DNA from: Astropecten irregularis
Taxonomy: Eukaryota > Echinodermata > Asteroidea > Paxillosida > Astropectinidae
Assembly (NCBI GenBank): GCA_963971285.1
Contig: OZ020252.1
Span: 9,089,662 to 9,153,661, forward strand
Direction: 5' to 3'
Length of the DNA stretch: 64,000 nt
Of this stretch, positions 33,701 through 48,700 are shown one piece after another. The notes under the pieces are model-generated. The model saw only the letters and a program-made list of their open reading frames with translations, was not told the DNA's origin and made no database searches. The position numbers and the translations under genes were made by a program. Positions within the stretch are counted from its first letter, which is position 1, and each line of letters starts with the position of its first letter.

Positions 33701-36700
33701 GATCTGGAGATAGTTGGTTCCCAGGCGGTGACGGTGTGTATCCGGGTAGGAGAACAGACGTCCCTGTTATTTATTGGAAAAATTGTTTAAATAGAAATCA
33801 GAGTCAGTGCTTGCTCAGCCAACCATTACAGGGTGCTCAGCCAACCATTACAGGGTGCCCAGACACCCATCAGAGGGTGCCCAGACACCCATCAGAGGGT
33901 GCCCATCCACCCATCACAGGGTGCCCATCCACCCATCACAGGGTGCTTAGCCACCCATCAGAGGGTGGCCAGTCACCCATCAGAGGGTGCCCAAACACCC
34001 ATCAGAGGGTGCCCAAACACCCATCAGAGAGTGCCCAGACACCCATCGGAGGGTGCCCAGACACCCATCGGAGGGTGCCCAGACACCCATCACAGAGTGC
34101 CCAGGCACCCATCAGAGTGTGGCCAGTCACCCATCACAGGGTGCTAATCCACCCATCAGAGGGTACCCATCAGAGGGTGCTCATCCGCCCATCAGAGAAT
34201 GCTCATCCGCCCATCAGAGGGTGCTCATAAACCCATCAGAGGGTGCTCATCCACCCATCAGAGGATGCTCAGCCACCCATCAGAGGGTGCTCATCCACCC
34301 ATCAGAGGGTGCCAAGCCACCCATCAGTGGGTGCTCATCCACCCATCAGAGGGTGCTCATCCACCCATCAGACATGTGTCAGAGGGTGCTCATCCACCCA
34401 TCAGAGGGTGCCCAGACACCCACCCATCAGAGGGTGCCCAGACACCCATCAGAGGGTGCTCATCCACTCATCAGAAGGTGCTCATCCACCCATCGCTTGG
34501 TGCTCAGCAACCCTTTGCCAACCAAACTATCCCTTCCTCATTCATAAAACTAATCTGGCAATAGCCACAAATATGTACCTGCAACATCTTGTCAGGCGAG
34601 GGCTCAATACCGGGGATCATGTGCGACGGGGCGAATGCAATCTGCTCCACTTCGGCAAAGTAGTTTTTGGGGTTGAGGTTGAGCACCATCTTGCCGACTG
34701 GAATGAGTGGGTATTCCTTCTGGGACCAGACCTGGGGAGGAGATCGAGACAATACATGTAATATGCATATGAGGAACATTATCACTACAGTGTCATCTGG
34801 GTATTTGTACAGTATGTGAAGGCGTTACAAATGACTAACAACGTCTCACACAATCATCTAAATCAGAAGTGGATCTGGTACTTGAGGCGAAATTGTGGCA
34901 ATCCAGCCAGTCCCCCTTGTAAGTGATCTTCCAGTTCTTTATATTACAACCATGTTACATGTTTATTGTCCCTTTACATGGAACGAAACAAGAAAAACTC
35001 ACAATGAATTTCAGTGTTTTACATGTATTTTGAAGCACGATATTTGAGATTTTACTTGATGCAAAGTACAATCTAGGGATGGTTTATACAAAAACACTGG
35101 GTCATGAAAGCTCTACTGCAATAAGTGGATCATTTCAGATTCACTGAACAAGGTCTTTATGCGAGCATTCCCTCCAGATCAGAACATGACAGCGTGGTTT
35201 CAGCAATGCTCCCATGATGAGCGCATGGAGAGGACGGAAGATGGCCCAGAGGGGCATGCTAACCTTGGTCAAGTCAAAGGGATTGTCCGGGTGTTTCTCA
35301 GCCTGCTCGAAGGTCATGACCTGGATCTTCACGCTCCAAGATGGCTGTCAGAAAAGGAAAAAGAGAGGAATAACAATGAGTACAACAATCTCTCGAGTTG
35401 AGCTAACAGAAAAGTGGACATCCACGTACTTGAATTTAAGTTTCTTCATAGTATACCTCTGCTCTAGCAAATTTGACAAGAGGGTCTATGCAACGGGTGT
35501 AATATGGCCAAACATCTGATGCCGATCATACTTACATTATTGCCGGTAGCGATGGCATTGTGCAGGTCACGGATGGCATAGTCTGGGTCACCTGAAGCCA
35601 GGGCATCAGCCTGTGCTGCATTCAGGTTACGGACTCCTTGGTCAGTCTGTAAAGAAACATTCAACACGTCCAGCTTAAACCATTTTCTTTTCTCGGGTTT
35701 TGCTGTTCCCTTCGTTTCTGAATTTTATCATACCAACCATACAGACTCAAACTACGTTATAAAGAAAAAATGAATTAAAAGATTACAAATCTGGCACAAT
35801 GCCAATTTATATCCTATATATTCACTTCCATTTAAGCAATGACATTTGCAGCTCTGCAGGTTTTCCTTTCTCTGCAAATGTCCCCAAATTCCATGAACCC
35901 GGAATCTTCCTCAACAAGCTCACTGGTGCCTACTGACATGGGATTACATTACATGATTGTATTGGTTGTTGCTATTAATTGCAGATTTCATCCTTGACAG
36001 CATGATTAGTGTAAAGCGTTGTCATACCACTTGTGTAAGAATGCTATAAATGCCTAAAATATTATTCATGGTAATAATAATAAAGGACACTTATATTGCA
36101 CAGCTCCTATATTAATATATTCTATTGTGCATTACAAAAAACTGATTAGCATAGAATAAATAGATCTTGAACCTGGTCTTGAAAATCATGGCTGAGCAGC
36201 AATGGGCCAGAAAAAAATCAAGTCCTGAACAACATTCTCAAATGTGATTATTTCATTAAGGATCATCTTCCTTCATATTGATGATGGACTACAGAAGGGT
36301 ATCCAGTTGTGGTGTGAACAAGAAGATGATGCCTTTTCTTGGGACACAATGTAAACTTGACAAATAATGCACATGTGTGTGAATGTTGTTTGCCAAATGA
36401 ACAAAGATAATTGACATAATTGACTATTATTAGGGACACCACCAACATAGGGCTGGATAGCTCAGTTGGTAAGAGCACCGGAGGTGGCTGGTTCAAATCC
36501 TGCTCAAGTTAATATTTCTTTGTTCACTTTTCAAGGTCTGATTTCAGGCAGTACTGAAGTAGGTATACATGCGCCCTTTAAAGGTTACTGAGCTCCCTCC
36601 CACCTTTCCACACACAAGCACAGCACAACCCTGGATATGGCCTCCAGTCTAAGCCAGGCTGAGATTTGATTACAAAGGGCAAAGATTACTCCACACAGTC

Positions 36701-39700
36701 TTTACTCTTGTGACAAAGAAAAAGTTGTGTAGATTATAAATCAAATTCAAGGTCAAAGATTACTGCTGGCCTTTTTTTTGTTTGTTTGCCACACTTGACA
36801 AACTGTTGAACAATCCTGGGTTTCAGACTGAACCTCCAATCCAGAAAGTTCTAAAGGAGAGCCAACCAATCCCCCCTTGACCCGACCCTACCCCTCCATC
36901 CCATGCTGTGCTTGGCTTTCATTCCTCTTTGGTAACATAAATCTCTTAAAACAGTATGTATTACAACTTGTACAGATGCTGTCGTACATGACAGGACATG
37001 TATGTGCACGTGTACAGAATTACATATATCCTTTTATGTCAAATGCTGACGAAGAAATTCTCCTAGATCTGGCTGGTGTGTTCTACATGTTAAATGTTTA
37101 ATGTAATCAAATTTGGGAATGGGGTGAAAGTTCTTTAAAATTATTGCTTAATACATAATTAATTACTATATCAATTTATATTTTCATGTAAGTGCTTAAT
37201 TTTGACCAAAAAGATACAAAATCAGTCAGTCAGTACATTGTACATGTACATGTTTATCCCGGCAGCCCCGCCCCCCAAAAAAGTCCCCCTTGGAACCGAT
37301 CCACGCAACAAAAGCAAGTGACATCACCTACAGAACTAGTATAGGCTCGCCACACATTATACTGCGTGGCGTTCTGCATGTGACGTAAGCACTACCCGTG
37401 CTTTTTCTGATATCTCCAACAGTGACGATAAACGGGTTGTCTTAGAGGATTTCCTGACACACACTGATTAGTTGTTATAAGATGAATATCACAGCCTCAC
37501 AGGAAAAGATATTTCACGATTTGTGACTAAATAATCAACATTGATATTATTCTTTGTGCGCGAATTACATGGACAGAAATTAGTTTCTGCAGGCTGTTCA
37601 TGTAATATGCAACACAGTGATAATGAAATCTTTGGTAGGGATACAGATTACTGCTGGCATGATTAAGTTTCAATAGTCAGACAAAGTCTCATTTTTAGCA
37701 CATTGGGGGTCGATTTCACCAAACTCATCTAACAGTCTAATATGTCTAACTAACTACAGTGTGTGTGTATCAATCGTACGACTTGTGATGCACTGCAGCC
37801 CTACATGTATGTGGGATATGATGGGTTATCCTTGGTAACTCTAATTACGATCGAACATAGAGCTTTGTAAACTCGGCCCTGGTCACGTACATTGCAAAAC
37901 TTATCACAGCCCTGTATCTAAGAATAACTGTACAGTATGTACGTGACCAGACAGTGGATCTCAAACAATGAATCCAAAGTACGGCTCAACTGATAACTGA
38001 AGAGGTCAACTGATAATTCACAGGTCATATGACAAACCCAACTTATGTGAAATAAACATGTTGAATAACAAAATTGTCCTCATTTGAAATAACACAACAC
38101 TTGTACATTGTTGTTTTTAAGCAAGCTGTCACACTATATGTAGTTCTAGAATTACGAAACACAGATCTATGTGAAATGTTGTGAAGATGTACAATTGGCA
38201 CTGATTGGGCATTAAAGAGCCTGATGTATGGGCGACTTATAATTAAGTGTAAAAAATGTACATCAATTACATAAGATATTGATTAGTTCATTGAATTCAG
38301 GTATATGAACATTAACGCTAACAATGTTCAACTCTTTAATAATATGTTGATGTTTAAGTTCGTCAGTGTTAATGGGGCAATGTATTACATCTGTCAGTTT
38401 CTTCATAGTACTGTAAAAGCCTGACATCATGTAACAAAAACAAAAGTTGTACAGCACATATATAGGCTAAAATGATCTATAAATAGAGATCATGCACTGG
38501 CTGACTGGAATAAGTTGACAACTTAAATGTAACTGAGCAAAGGAAATTACACAATTAGCAGCGCCCTTGGCTACAGCTTTGAAAAATTAAGTTAGGATGA
38601 AGCTGATTGGTCCATCCAAATTCACCTGTGTGTTTTCAATCTCCCACAATTGTTTTGCAATACAAGATGGCACCAAGATGTACCAGTGTGCATGTACACC
38701 CACATAATCAATGCATTTACATATATAAACAGGGTCAAGATTTCAAAACTTTTTTTCACAGCCACCTGTATACATGTAGGGGCCCATGTTATGCTGTAAG
38801 TGTCATATAACTCACAGGCATAATACATAGTACAGTGGTGTGTGATAAAAGAGGTACAATGGGTTTTAACAGTGCAACTGTTAAAGTTCACAAATTTATT
38901 TGCAACAATGAATATTACTGAAATTCATAAGGAAATGCAGAGTGCAGTCTGGTATGTACACATGTATGTGTAATACCTTCAGCTATGATAGATCTGGGTG
39001 AAGTATACACGTACATGTATACAATGTACCACATAAACAAATAGCTGAAGGCTTATTATTAAATGCCTTTGAATGTGTACGTGAATAGACAAACACCTGA
39101 TAGACAGTCTAGATTTGAACAGTGAATCCAAAGTACATGTACCATCAACTACCATGCCCCTGATAAAACATTACAAAATCTGATAATGATCATTACAAAA
39201 GCAAGTACTAAACACTGTGTTAAATAATTCTATAAGCCTCATTCTATAACATAGACAAAACCAGTAGGCTGTCATGCACATGGCCCCACACTGAGTTCAT
39301 GTAATAATTAATGTATACTCTGAAAATATGAAAAAGAAACAAAAACAATGATAACAAGTCTCCATAAGTCTCCAAAGTTGCCAAACACTAATTTTGAAGG
39401 TGAGGTGTTCTCAGTTGATAAACCATGACCATACCAGGGAGTCTGTCAGTATGAATGATAATAATTAACACTGACAACAATTGATTTTGTTTATGCTTAT
39501 AACTCTGTCAAGCATAAAACATTGAAATTGATGAGGTTGTTAGAATAAATATTATTTTAGTCCATGCCCTGAGTACCGGTTTTCACTGGCTTCTCCGAAT
39601 GTTGTGTCTACGTGATAGCAAACCAAAACTGAGGCAAAGAATTAGGTTTCAGCAGCAGTGTTCACTGTTCTGCCAATATTTCCTGGGATCTGTTGCTTGG

Positions 39701-42700
39701 ACGAGCTCACATTTCATTTATTTTTCTCTTGGCCCAAACAGTAGGGCCTATACCCTTTTTTGTATTGATCCAGGAATATCGGACGTTTTAATAAGGTGAA
39801 GAAAGGAAACAATGACTGGATCCGGATTTGAACCATTTCATACGTTTTAATAACACTGAAAAATGAACATGAAGAAAAATTTACTGGAGCAGGATTCGAA
39901 CCACCTATCTTCGGAATACTTTGTACTATCCAGCCCTATGATGGTAGTGACCCTAAAAGTCAATTATCTTTGTTCGTTTGGTTATTTGGTGATCAATTTT
40001 ACAATTACAGTAATAACAGTTTGAATGCAGATAACAATCCCTGAATAATGGTCACACGAGGGCTTAGATTGGAAAGAAATCACTGACGGCAATGAGGAGA
40101 TGGAAAAATCTGGATGAAGGATAAACGGAACATGATCACACAGGAAGGAAATAGCAGAGGAATGTGGTAGGGGCACATAAAAAGGATATTATTTTGGCTC
40201 CATTGAAATTTCCAATGGATTTCTCTTTTCTAACATGTCTAAAGATGACACATTCATGCTTAACAAACTTTTCCAATATATATGCAATGCTTGTAATGAC
40301 TTCGCTTCAAACAGAATCTTGAACAAATATCACATCAATCTTCCCATTTTGACTGTCCCACCTCCCTATACAGGTGGTACAATCACATGATACATTTTGG
40401 GATTCTTTTCCCCTGGTATTTCTGGTCCCTGGATAAAACTACATGACAAAGCTTGGCTGGTGTCCAAGTTTCAACTGTGCTCACCTCTAAAGGGCATTCA
40501 TCTTTGGTGAAGAGAACAGAAGTAAATCCCCCCTCCCTCCAGCGACAATATACAGTGACTTGTTGGATTAGGTATGATATATAGAATTTGCAGCTTATGA
40601 AAGATGGATTTTCCTAGGACAAAGGGATGTAGTCTAATATAGGCCTATCGTACCGTGGACTTGGCATGCCTTCCATTAAAGTTGTTGTTGTCCTATGATA
40701 GACTGGTTTTCAGACGATTTCGTGAAATCGACCCCAGGGATCGATTTCACCAAACTCATCGTAACTTACTATCAATCGTAGGACTTATGATGTTCTACAG
40801 CCCTACGTAGGATAGGCTCCCTTCGACGGGTTATCCTTCATAACTCGAGTTACGATCGATTGCAGGGCTTTGTGAAATCAACCCGTGGTGAAATTGGAAA
40901 TCTCAAATTTTGAGTGGTTCTATGGTCTCGTGCGACTTACTTTCAGCATGTTCGGGGGAAAAGAGAAAAATTGGTACAAACCTTGAGATGGAACTTGCAG
41001 TAGACTCCCTGACCGTCCTTGTTGACCAGCTTGAAAGTGTGGCTACCGTAGCCGTTCATGTGACGGTAACCGTCCGGAGTGCCACGGTCACTGAACAGGA
41101 AGCTGACCTGATGGGTGCTCTCAGGGCGGAGGGTGATGAAGTCCCAGAACATGTCCGGGTCCTGGGTTGATCGGTTCACGATACCAGAGCAAGTGGATTG
41201 AGGGAGGCAGAGTGTACAAGAATTTTATACAAGTTGCAAAGCACTGACATAAGAGCATCGATGGCACAAAGCTTCAAAACATGTTACGAGTCTCAAAAAG
41301 CATTACCTGAAATAAATACATGAACCTCATTGATAACACTAATAGATGCTTCTAAAAAAAAGATATAACCTGCTACCAACTTAAGTGAGTGTTTTTCAGT
41401 CATTCCAGCTGAAAATGACTAACATCAAGGCCCTTGGGATTGTTAATTTTCCCCATTGTCCAAAGAGCCCTCATACATGTACAATTCAAAAACTGATGGT
41501 AAGATGAGTTTAATAACACCTTCAATTGGATGCCAGAAATCATTTGAGCAATCCCCACCACATTTCTGCTCATTAGCAGTTTTATTATCGATATGTACCG
41601 GTATAGGTTTTTCTGGATCTAAATTACAGCTCAACATTGTAAAATTGTCATGCAATTCAAAACACCTGTTAGATTTTACAGACACGGGTTTAAGAAACAA
41701 ACACAGCAACAGTCAGACCAACCAACAGACCTTGAGATGAGTGACAGGGTTCCTCTTCTGGGTGTGGATGAAACTGGGGAAGAAGATGGGATCCCGGATG
41801 AAGAAGATTGGGGTGTTGTTGCCCACCAAGTCCCAGTTGCCATCCTCGGAGTAGAACTTGATGGCAAAGCCACGAGGGTCACGGGCAGTGTCAGCCGACC
41901 CGGACTCACCACCTAAGGAAGATACACATACATCATGTCATACCCGCCTCCTACTCCTCCACAATCCATCCCACAGATCTGACAGATATTGTACTTGGTA
42001 GCAGTGTTGGAGTAGAGTCCTCAGATCTGAGTACAGAGTACTCCGAGTACTTCAAGTACTTCAAGGTCTGAGTACTGGGCAGAGTCCGAGTACATTGCTG
42101 TCATGTCCAAGTCCTAAGTATCGAGTCCGAGTACATTCAAGGTCAGGTACAGGGCCCAGTCCGAGTACCAAAGTTTGAGTCCACGTCCGAGTACAGTACC
42201 GGCGCACAGTGAAAACAATGCATTTTGTTTCACAAGGATGTTTATAATTGGATGTTGATCATGTTGTGCCACTCTTCTAAGAAATTAATGGTTTTTCTTG
42301 CAAATGACACTGTGCTGCTTACTCCATTTGACAATGTTTGATACTACATTCCTGATGACCTTCATACTCCCTTTGTATAATTTATCGGAAATTGGCAAGT
42401 GAGAACTCGTAAGCAATTCTGTCCAACTCTGACATGAATTGGCATAGGGAAAGAAGACAAATAAAAGGTGACTTACCGACAGTGGAGAAGCGGACTGCGA
42501 CTGGTGTCTTCTTTCCAATGCCATCAAAGACGCAAGCCTTGGTGTACTGTGAGATGTCATGAGTCACCTCAAAATAACCAAAGGCACCTGACAAAAACAA
42601 CAATAGTCAACAATTACTCTTAAATATTTTTATTTCCGTGGTAACTTTCCGAGTACATATAATTGTCAAGTGTAAAAAAGCGCTCTAATTAGCGTGACAA

Positions 42701-45700
42701 GGTAGACAATAGCAGTATGTGCATGGTTTCATGGCTTCTGACTGCCAAACGAACAAAGATAATTGACTATTGGGGTCACCACCAATGTAGGGCTGGATGG
42801 CTCAGTTGGTAAGACTGCCAGTCCATGGTATTCCGGAGATAGCTGGTTCGAATCCCACTCCAGTCAATTTTCTTTTGTTCACTTTTCTATGACTAATTCA
42901 TTCATTCTCAACGCCTGTGTTATTCTTCACCATCTTGCCTACTGCAGACTTCTCTTTCTCTGACCACACTTGCCTCCCCCACCCCCACACCCCCCTTTTG
43001 TCCTGATCCTCTCTTCCGTTTATGTACTACTTTACTTGCATGCTATTGCTCTTTTAATACTTGTCCTGTTGTCATTCAGGCTTCGATAAAGATCCTGCTA
43101 GGATCGAAACGCATCACGAGGCCCTCAGAACTCCAAGCATTTCAAAATGAGAGTAAAATTTTCATTTTGAAATATCGCAGATGCCCAATGCAGTATGACC
43201 GTACAATGCAATGACAGTTGCAAAGTCTGTGAGCAAGTTCAACTTACCCGCTCCTTTGGCATGTACGACTCGCTCAGGAATTCTTTCCCTGCCAAAGTGA
43301 GCCATCTCGTCAGTGAAGACAAAATCCTGCATGACGACCGGTCCACGGGGTCCGGCCGTCATTGTGGCCTGCTTGTTGTCGATGGGCATACCAGTAGATG
43401 TCGTCAGACGCTCCATCTTGTCCTGTTGGGGGCAGGGAATTTATCAACAAATTCAACGTTTATTTGATCCACAGCAGGGGACAAATCCTGATTTTTGCAT
43501 TTTTTTCCCCCACTTTAATTTCACGTACATCTACCAAACTGACCAAAGTAAAGGAGAAATGGGATTTTCAGGACTTTCAATTATGAATTATGATTTTTCA
43601 CACATAAATATGTACAATTTGAAATCACAGCACTGCCACTGTTTTCAAATTCTTTGATTTCAAAACAATCCAATATTTATACATATGTTGATGATTAACC
43701 AATGGTGATGGATACAGTTATTTATTCACTGATAGACTGACTGTCCATTAATCAAAATGAAGGATTGGAAAACATCAAATATCTGCTTACAGACCTATAA
43801 ATACCGGTACATATACATGTACATGTAGTCAACTACATGCATGGTCATCAATGTAGGTTTAAAGAAGAGAATGGAACAGAGAAAAGATTCAGAAAAGGGA
43901 AGTCTCTTGTTTTCATTTGATTGAATATTATCTCTTTTTTGAAAATATGTGGCTCTGAAAAGAGTTTTTTTTAGCAAATATCGTGCTTCACAGGTCACAA
44001 GCATCAAAGTTGTCTCCTCGCTGTCATTGCAGAACATTATGAAGGGGCAGGGCGGCCACATTTCCTCTTGTGTTGCGGCAGCGCGATTGATAAATGCTAT
44101 GCATTGTCCGCACAGGCGCGGCTTATGTATTAACTGTAAACCTTAATTTCCTGATGTTAGTGTGCTGCTGCTTATAATCCACACGGCCTGCATGTATATT
44201 CCGAAAATTGCTGCATTTTAGCCATTTATCATATTGATCAGTAGAAAGTATATACTCCATAATCAACTTTTGTCAGTTTGTTTCCCTTTTTTATACCACT
44301 CAACTCATTTCAACTCAACTGTAAAAGTGGAGACTTTTCCTATTAACAAACAATTGTCTAAGAGTTAACACAATTTCTGATAAAAACTAAATTGACACTA
44401 TGATTATTTAATTAATTTCTTCATGAGCATCCCATAATTCATTGGTGGTCTCCCATGGAAGTACGACTGATCAACAACAGTAACGGTTGAAGGTAAATGT
44501 TGCAAAACCCCTGCAGCATTTATGACAAACATTTGTTAGGTTTTCTTTATTATACAAACAAAGAATAAATTTCTGGATTGTAATACCAGTTTATTCTGCA
44601 TTTTTACATCATGTAGATGTATGTATGTGCAAAGTTCATGTACATGTACTTGCACATATATGAGAATGTGTAGTGTACGTGTACAGTACACGTACAGTGT
44701 AGGTGTACATGTATGTGGGTATTCACATAGCCTAAATCACATCTAGGTGAAACCATGACATTTAAAGGAAGAAAGCGTCATGCTTGGATGACTCGGCAGA
44801 AATACAAAATAGTGTACAATAACAGATTGCTACTGCTGGCCGATATTGCTACACTCCCACATTGGGCCTATGAACAGTGTATAGTGTATTATGTCCGACA
44901 ACGTATTTCCTCAAATCTGCTGATTATTCCACGAGTGATGACGTTCAGCCACTTTCATTTCATAACCAAGGTCACACCACTCTGTACCTGGTTCAGCAGG
45001 CAAAGTGTAATAAAATATGTAATTGATTCATGTACATGTAAGCTTCACACTTTACAACACATAGGGCCTATTTATTGAAAGGAAATTAGGAATGCTGGTT
45101 TCTTTTTAACACTGCATGCACGGGAAAACGATAACAATTAGCTTTGCAATTTTGGAAGTACATGTATGACAAGATTTATCAATTGATAATAATACAGGTA
45201 GCCATGGAGAGCGTGTTTTTTTTTGTTCCCAATTTCACAGAGCCCTTCAAAAGCACCAACATTTGCTCTGTTTTGCTCAAACAATCAGGTTGCCGCCATC
45301 GAGGTTTCAGTGTAAACCCACATCACGTTTCATATTGCTTTGTCATCATTGAGACATCTTTTTAACTTAAATTTTGTAAGGCGCTTTGAGGTGATGTTTT
45401 ACATAAGGCGCATTAGAAATATTTATTTATTATTATTATTATTATTATCTTTGTTTTCATTTTATTTCCTGTCTTCTGGTCTTACACGGGTGTACATGTA
45501 GCCATGGTAGCTGTTGGACATGCTTGCTTTAAATAAGTATTGTGATTTGGGTGCTGTCCTCAAAATACTTATTGCTGCACCTTATAGGCCTACACTGTTT
45601 AATATGATGATAAGGCCTAAAAAAAAATGTGTTGTGATGCCCTCAGCGACCGACCGTAAAATGCCAAAACTTTGGGTCAGGATTTTTTTTTTTTTTTCTG

Positions 45701-48700
45701 AGTCCTAAAGTATAAAAACTCACAATTTTTAATAGAAAATGTAAGATTTAACAGTTAAAAAGCGTGTCTCCTCAAAACGACCCAAGACCGTTGATTTATA
45801 AGCCCTGGTGACCATACATCTTGTATTTATTCTTAAATGTTTGAAAGTCTGCCAAAAAAAATATTAAAAAAAATAAAAAATCGACCGACTGACCCAAAAT
45901 TTATATTTTTCCACTTGAGGGCAACACAAGAATTTTTTTTAGGCCTAATGGATCCAATACAACTACTGGTACCCTAAGGGAATTTGAGTCACCATAAAGT
46001 TCAAATTATTAATTACAAGCTTCTGACCATGACCGGGATGACTGTTGCTCTGATATTTTGGCCATGTACAGTTCAGGCCTACATACATGTATGTACATTT
46101 TAACAACCAGCCATATTTTCAAATGCTTAAAAACCTTTAAAATTGATTTGTTCTGGTGTAAGAACGATCTACCTGTCAAAAATTGATGATATTATAATAA
46201 GTGATCTTTTAATCATGTTAATCATTAATGATGTGCTTATTTCCGGTTATGTACGTTTGAGTGCTATAAAGCCTATTAGCAAATATCCTGGATTGGATTG
46301 AGAACCAAAACAAACAAATTTCTGTAATACACTGTAATAATGTGAATGTGACATTTATTACATTTATCATGTTTATTCAGTTCCCCGTAACTTTCCCTCT
46401 ACTTTCAGTTTCATAGGTAACTTTGATAAACCAAAGCTAGAAATTGACTTTGCTCTTCATTGGAAGTGTGAATTCCTTCCTGAATATTCAATGTAACAAG
46501 ATCATCATGTATGTACGTGTGTACATGTACACATCACATAAATTGATACACTATGAACAATACAGAAATATTTATTGACTTTACTGACCCAAGTAAACTC
46601 AGTGCAGTACAGTGCAGTTATTTTTTATATTATCCATATTTCCTTGAATTCAAGGCAAAGGTTTTATTGGCAAAATGCAATTAATTTGTCAACAATGCAT
46701 ATAAGCATAAGGCCTAAAAAAAAAAATTGTTGTGTTGCCCTCCGCGACCGACCGTAAAATGCCAAAACCTTGGGTCAGGATTTTTTTTTCTTTTTTTTTT
46801 TTCTCCGAGTCCTAAAGTATAAAAACTCACCATTTTTGACAGAAAATGTAAGATTTAGCAGTAAAAAAGCGTGTCTCCTCAAAACGACCCAAGACCGTTG
46901 ATTTATAAGCCCTGGTGACCATACATCCTGTATTTATTCTTAAACGTTTGAAAGTCGGCCAAAAAAAAATCAAAAAAAAAAAGAAAATCGACCGACCGAC
47001 CGAAAATTTTAATTTTTCCACGTGAGGGCAACACAACAATTTTTTTTTTTTAGGCCTTATGACTGGATATAATGAAAGATCCACATGAGATGTTTCATGT
47101 AGGCCTTGATGGTACATCAAGCAGTGTAGTTGACACTGACAATTCCATTATTCATGTTCAGATGTTATTCTCAAAATCTCCTGAACATCTCGTAAGTTAA
47201 CGCTTCACTAAGTATACAATGGCAGTATTTACAGAACCAAGAATGGCATCAAGAACAAATTTAACTTCAAAACAGACAGCATCTATACATACATGTATGC
47301 TTTACAACAGCAAACAATAACCATACTACATGTATATGCGCCAAGGTTTAGCAAACAGCAAGTAACCTGCATAAAGGTACACTGCATGTAGTGCAGCATT
47401 ATTATTAAGTGAAGTGTACACTGGTATCAATTCAGTTCAGGGGTCAAACCATCAAACCAACAGAGTTTCGCCCACAACAAATATCAGAGGCAGTTACCAT
47501 ATAAGTTTGTTTTATTTTTTTTTTGCACTGTGCAAACTGGTAATTCTTTAGCATGGGCCCACGTCTTTATGCTCCAAACAATACATGTACTCTGTACACG
47601 TAGGTCACAGCAGCTTTCAAGGTTTATGGCAAGGATGGTTCAAAATGCACGATTTCAATTTAATCCATTTAATCTAGACCCCTTTTGCCGCACTTCCTCA
47701 CTCAAAAGAGTGGTTTTTGGTGGAAAACAATCTACATGTATGTACTTTAATAATTAATGCAATTGTAGTACTATGTACACATTTTTGTATACAATGTCCA
47801 TAATCTACAGTAAATGTATCACAAGTTTAAGTTGTGGCACTGGAGAATTATAAAAGGCACATATCCACAGTCTGGTCAGACTCTGACCTTAACACGAATC
47901 CGACGAGCGATTTGTGAAGTTGGCCCCGAGATGTATCCCCCACAGTAATACTAATAGTGCGACAGAGCGTAAATTCTGTTGTTGCCATACAAAAGGCGGG
48001 CAGGGACACCGCAGTAATGGCGGGTGGTTTGTTGCACCATTGGATCGGCATATAGAGCCCACTGGGATAGCACAACTGTATCCACTGTCTGTTCACCAAC
48101 TTGGACTCTTTCACCAAGTGTTAACCGCCACTCAGGTACTGCAAAGTGTCAGACATTGATGTTCATTTGATCGAGAAGGTTCAGATCCTAACCAAAAAGG
48201 TCTTGATGTGTCCGTAAGGATTTTAATGTCCCAATGCAAATAGCCTGGAAACCTTACATGTACATGAACATAACACTTGGTGAATGTACATGTACATGTA
48301 AAGTTCTGCGCGTTTGCTGGACAGAGTAACAAACTTAACTGTTTGCTCGGTGATTTGTTTCAAGTTGTATGTTGTTTGTTGCCATTGATTTCAAGATCAG
48401 ATGTTGTTTGTATTACGTACAGTACATGTAGGCCTATGTTATGCGCCAAATACATTTCGGACTAAGAGTTTCTTTAAAGAGAGCATCATCACTGAACATA
48501 GTAATTACAGTGTCAATGTAAACTATGTAATTTGAACAGACCAAAAATCATATTCGATCACCAGAGCAAAGTGCACATCAATATAATTAATTGACAGTAC
48601 ATAACAAAATGAATACCAAGCAGGTCTATCCATACAATTAAATATGTTTTTCACTATTGCTGGGAAGGAACAGAATTACGGATTTGGAACTTGAAAATAC

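Noticed and set aside
33817..34503. Possible CRISPR-like array because of regular repeats
   Set aside because: There are no spacers: the 22-bp units are contiguous and vary by point changes. The context is an animal intron.
33736..34761. Several overlapping open frames of 100-190 residues rich in [13 protein letters not shown] repeats
   Set aside because: They are the 22-bp minisatellite and its edges read in three frames. The period of 22 residues equals three DNA units, the strand is opposite to CAT, and the frames run over CAT exon 8.
41456..41916. Plus-strand open frames of 88-94 residues over CAT exon 4
   Set aside because: They are antisense shadows of the catalase exon and its flank. 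The minus strand encodes the conserved catalase sequence.
47848..48117. Minus-strand open frame of 89 residues in CAT intron 1
   Set aside because: No recognised domain, an overlapping plus-strand frame of similar length, and no splice signals consistent with an exon.
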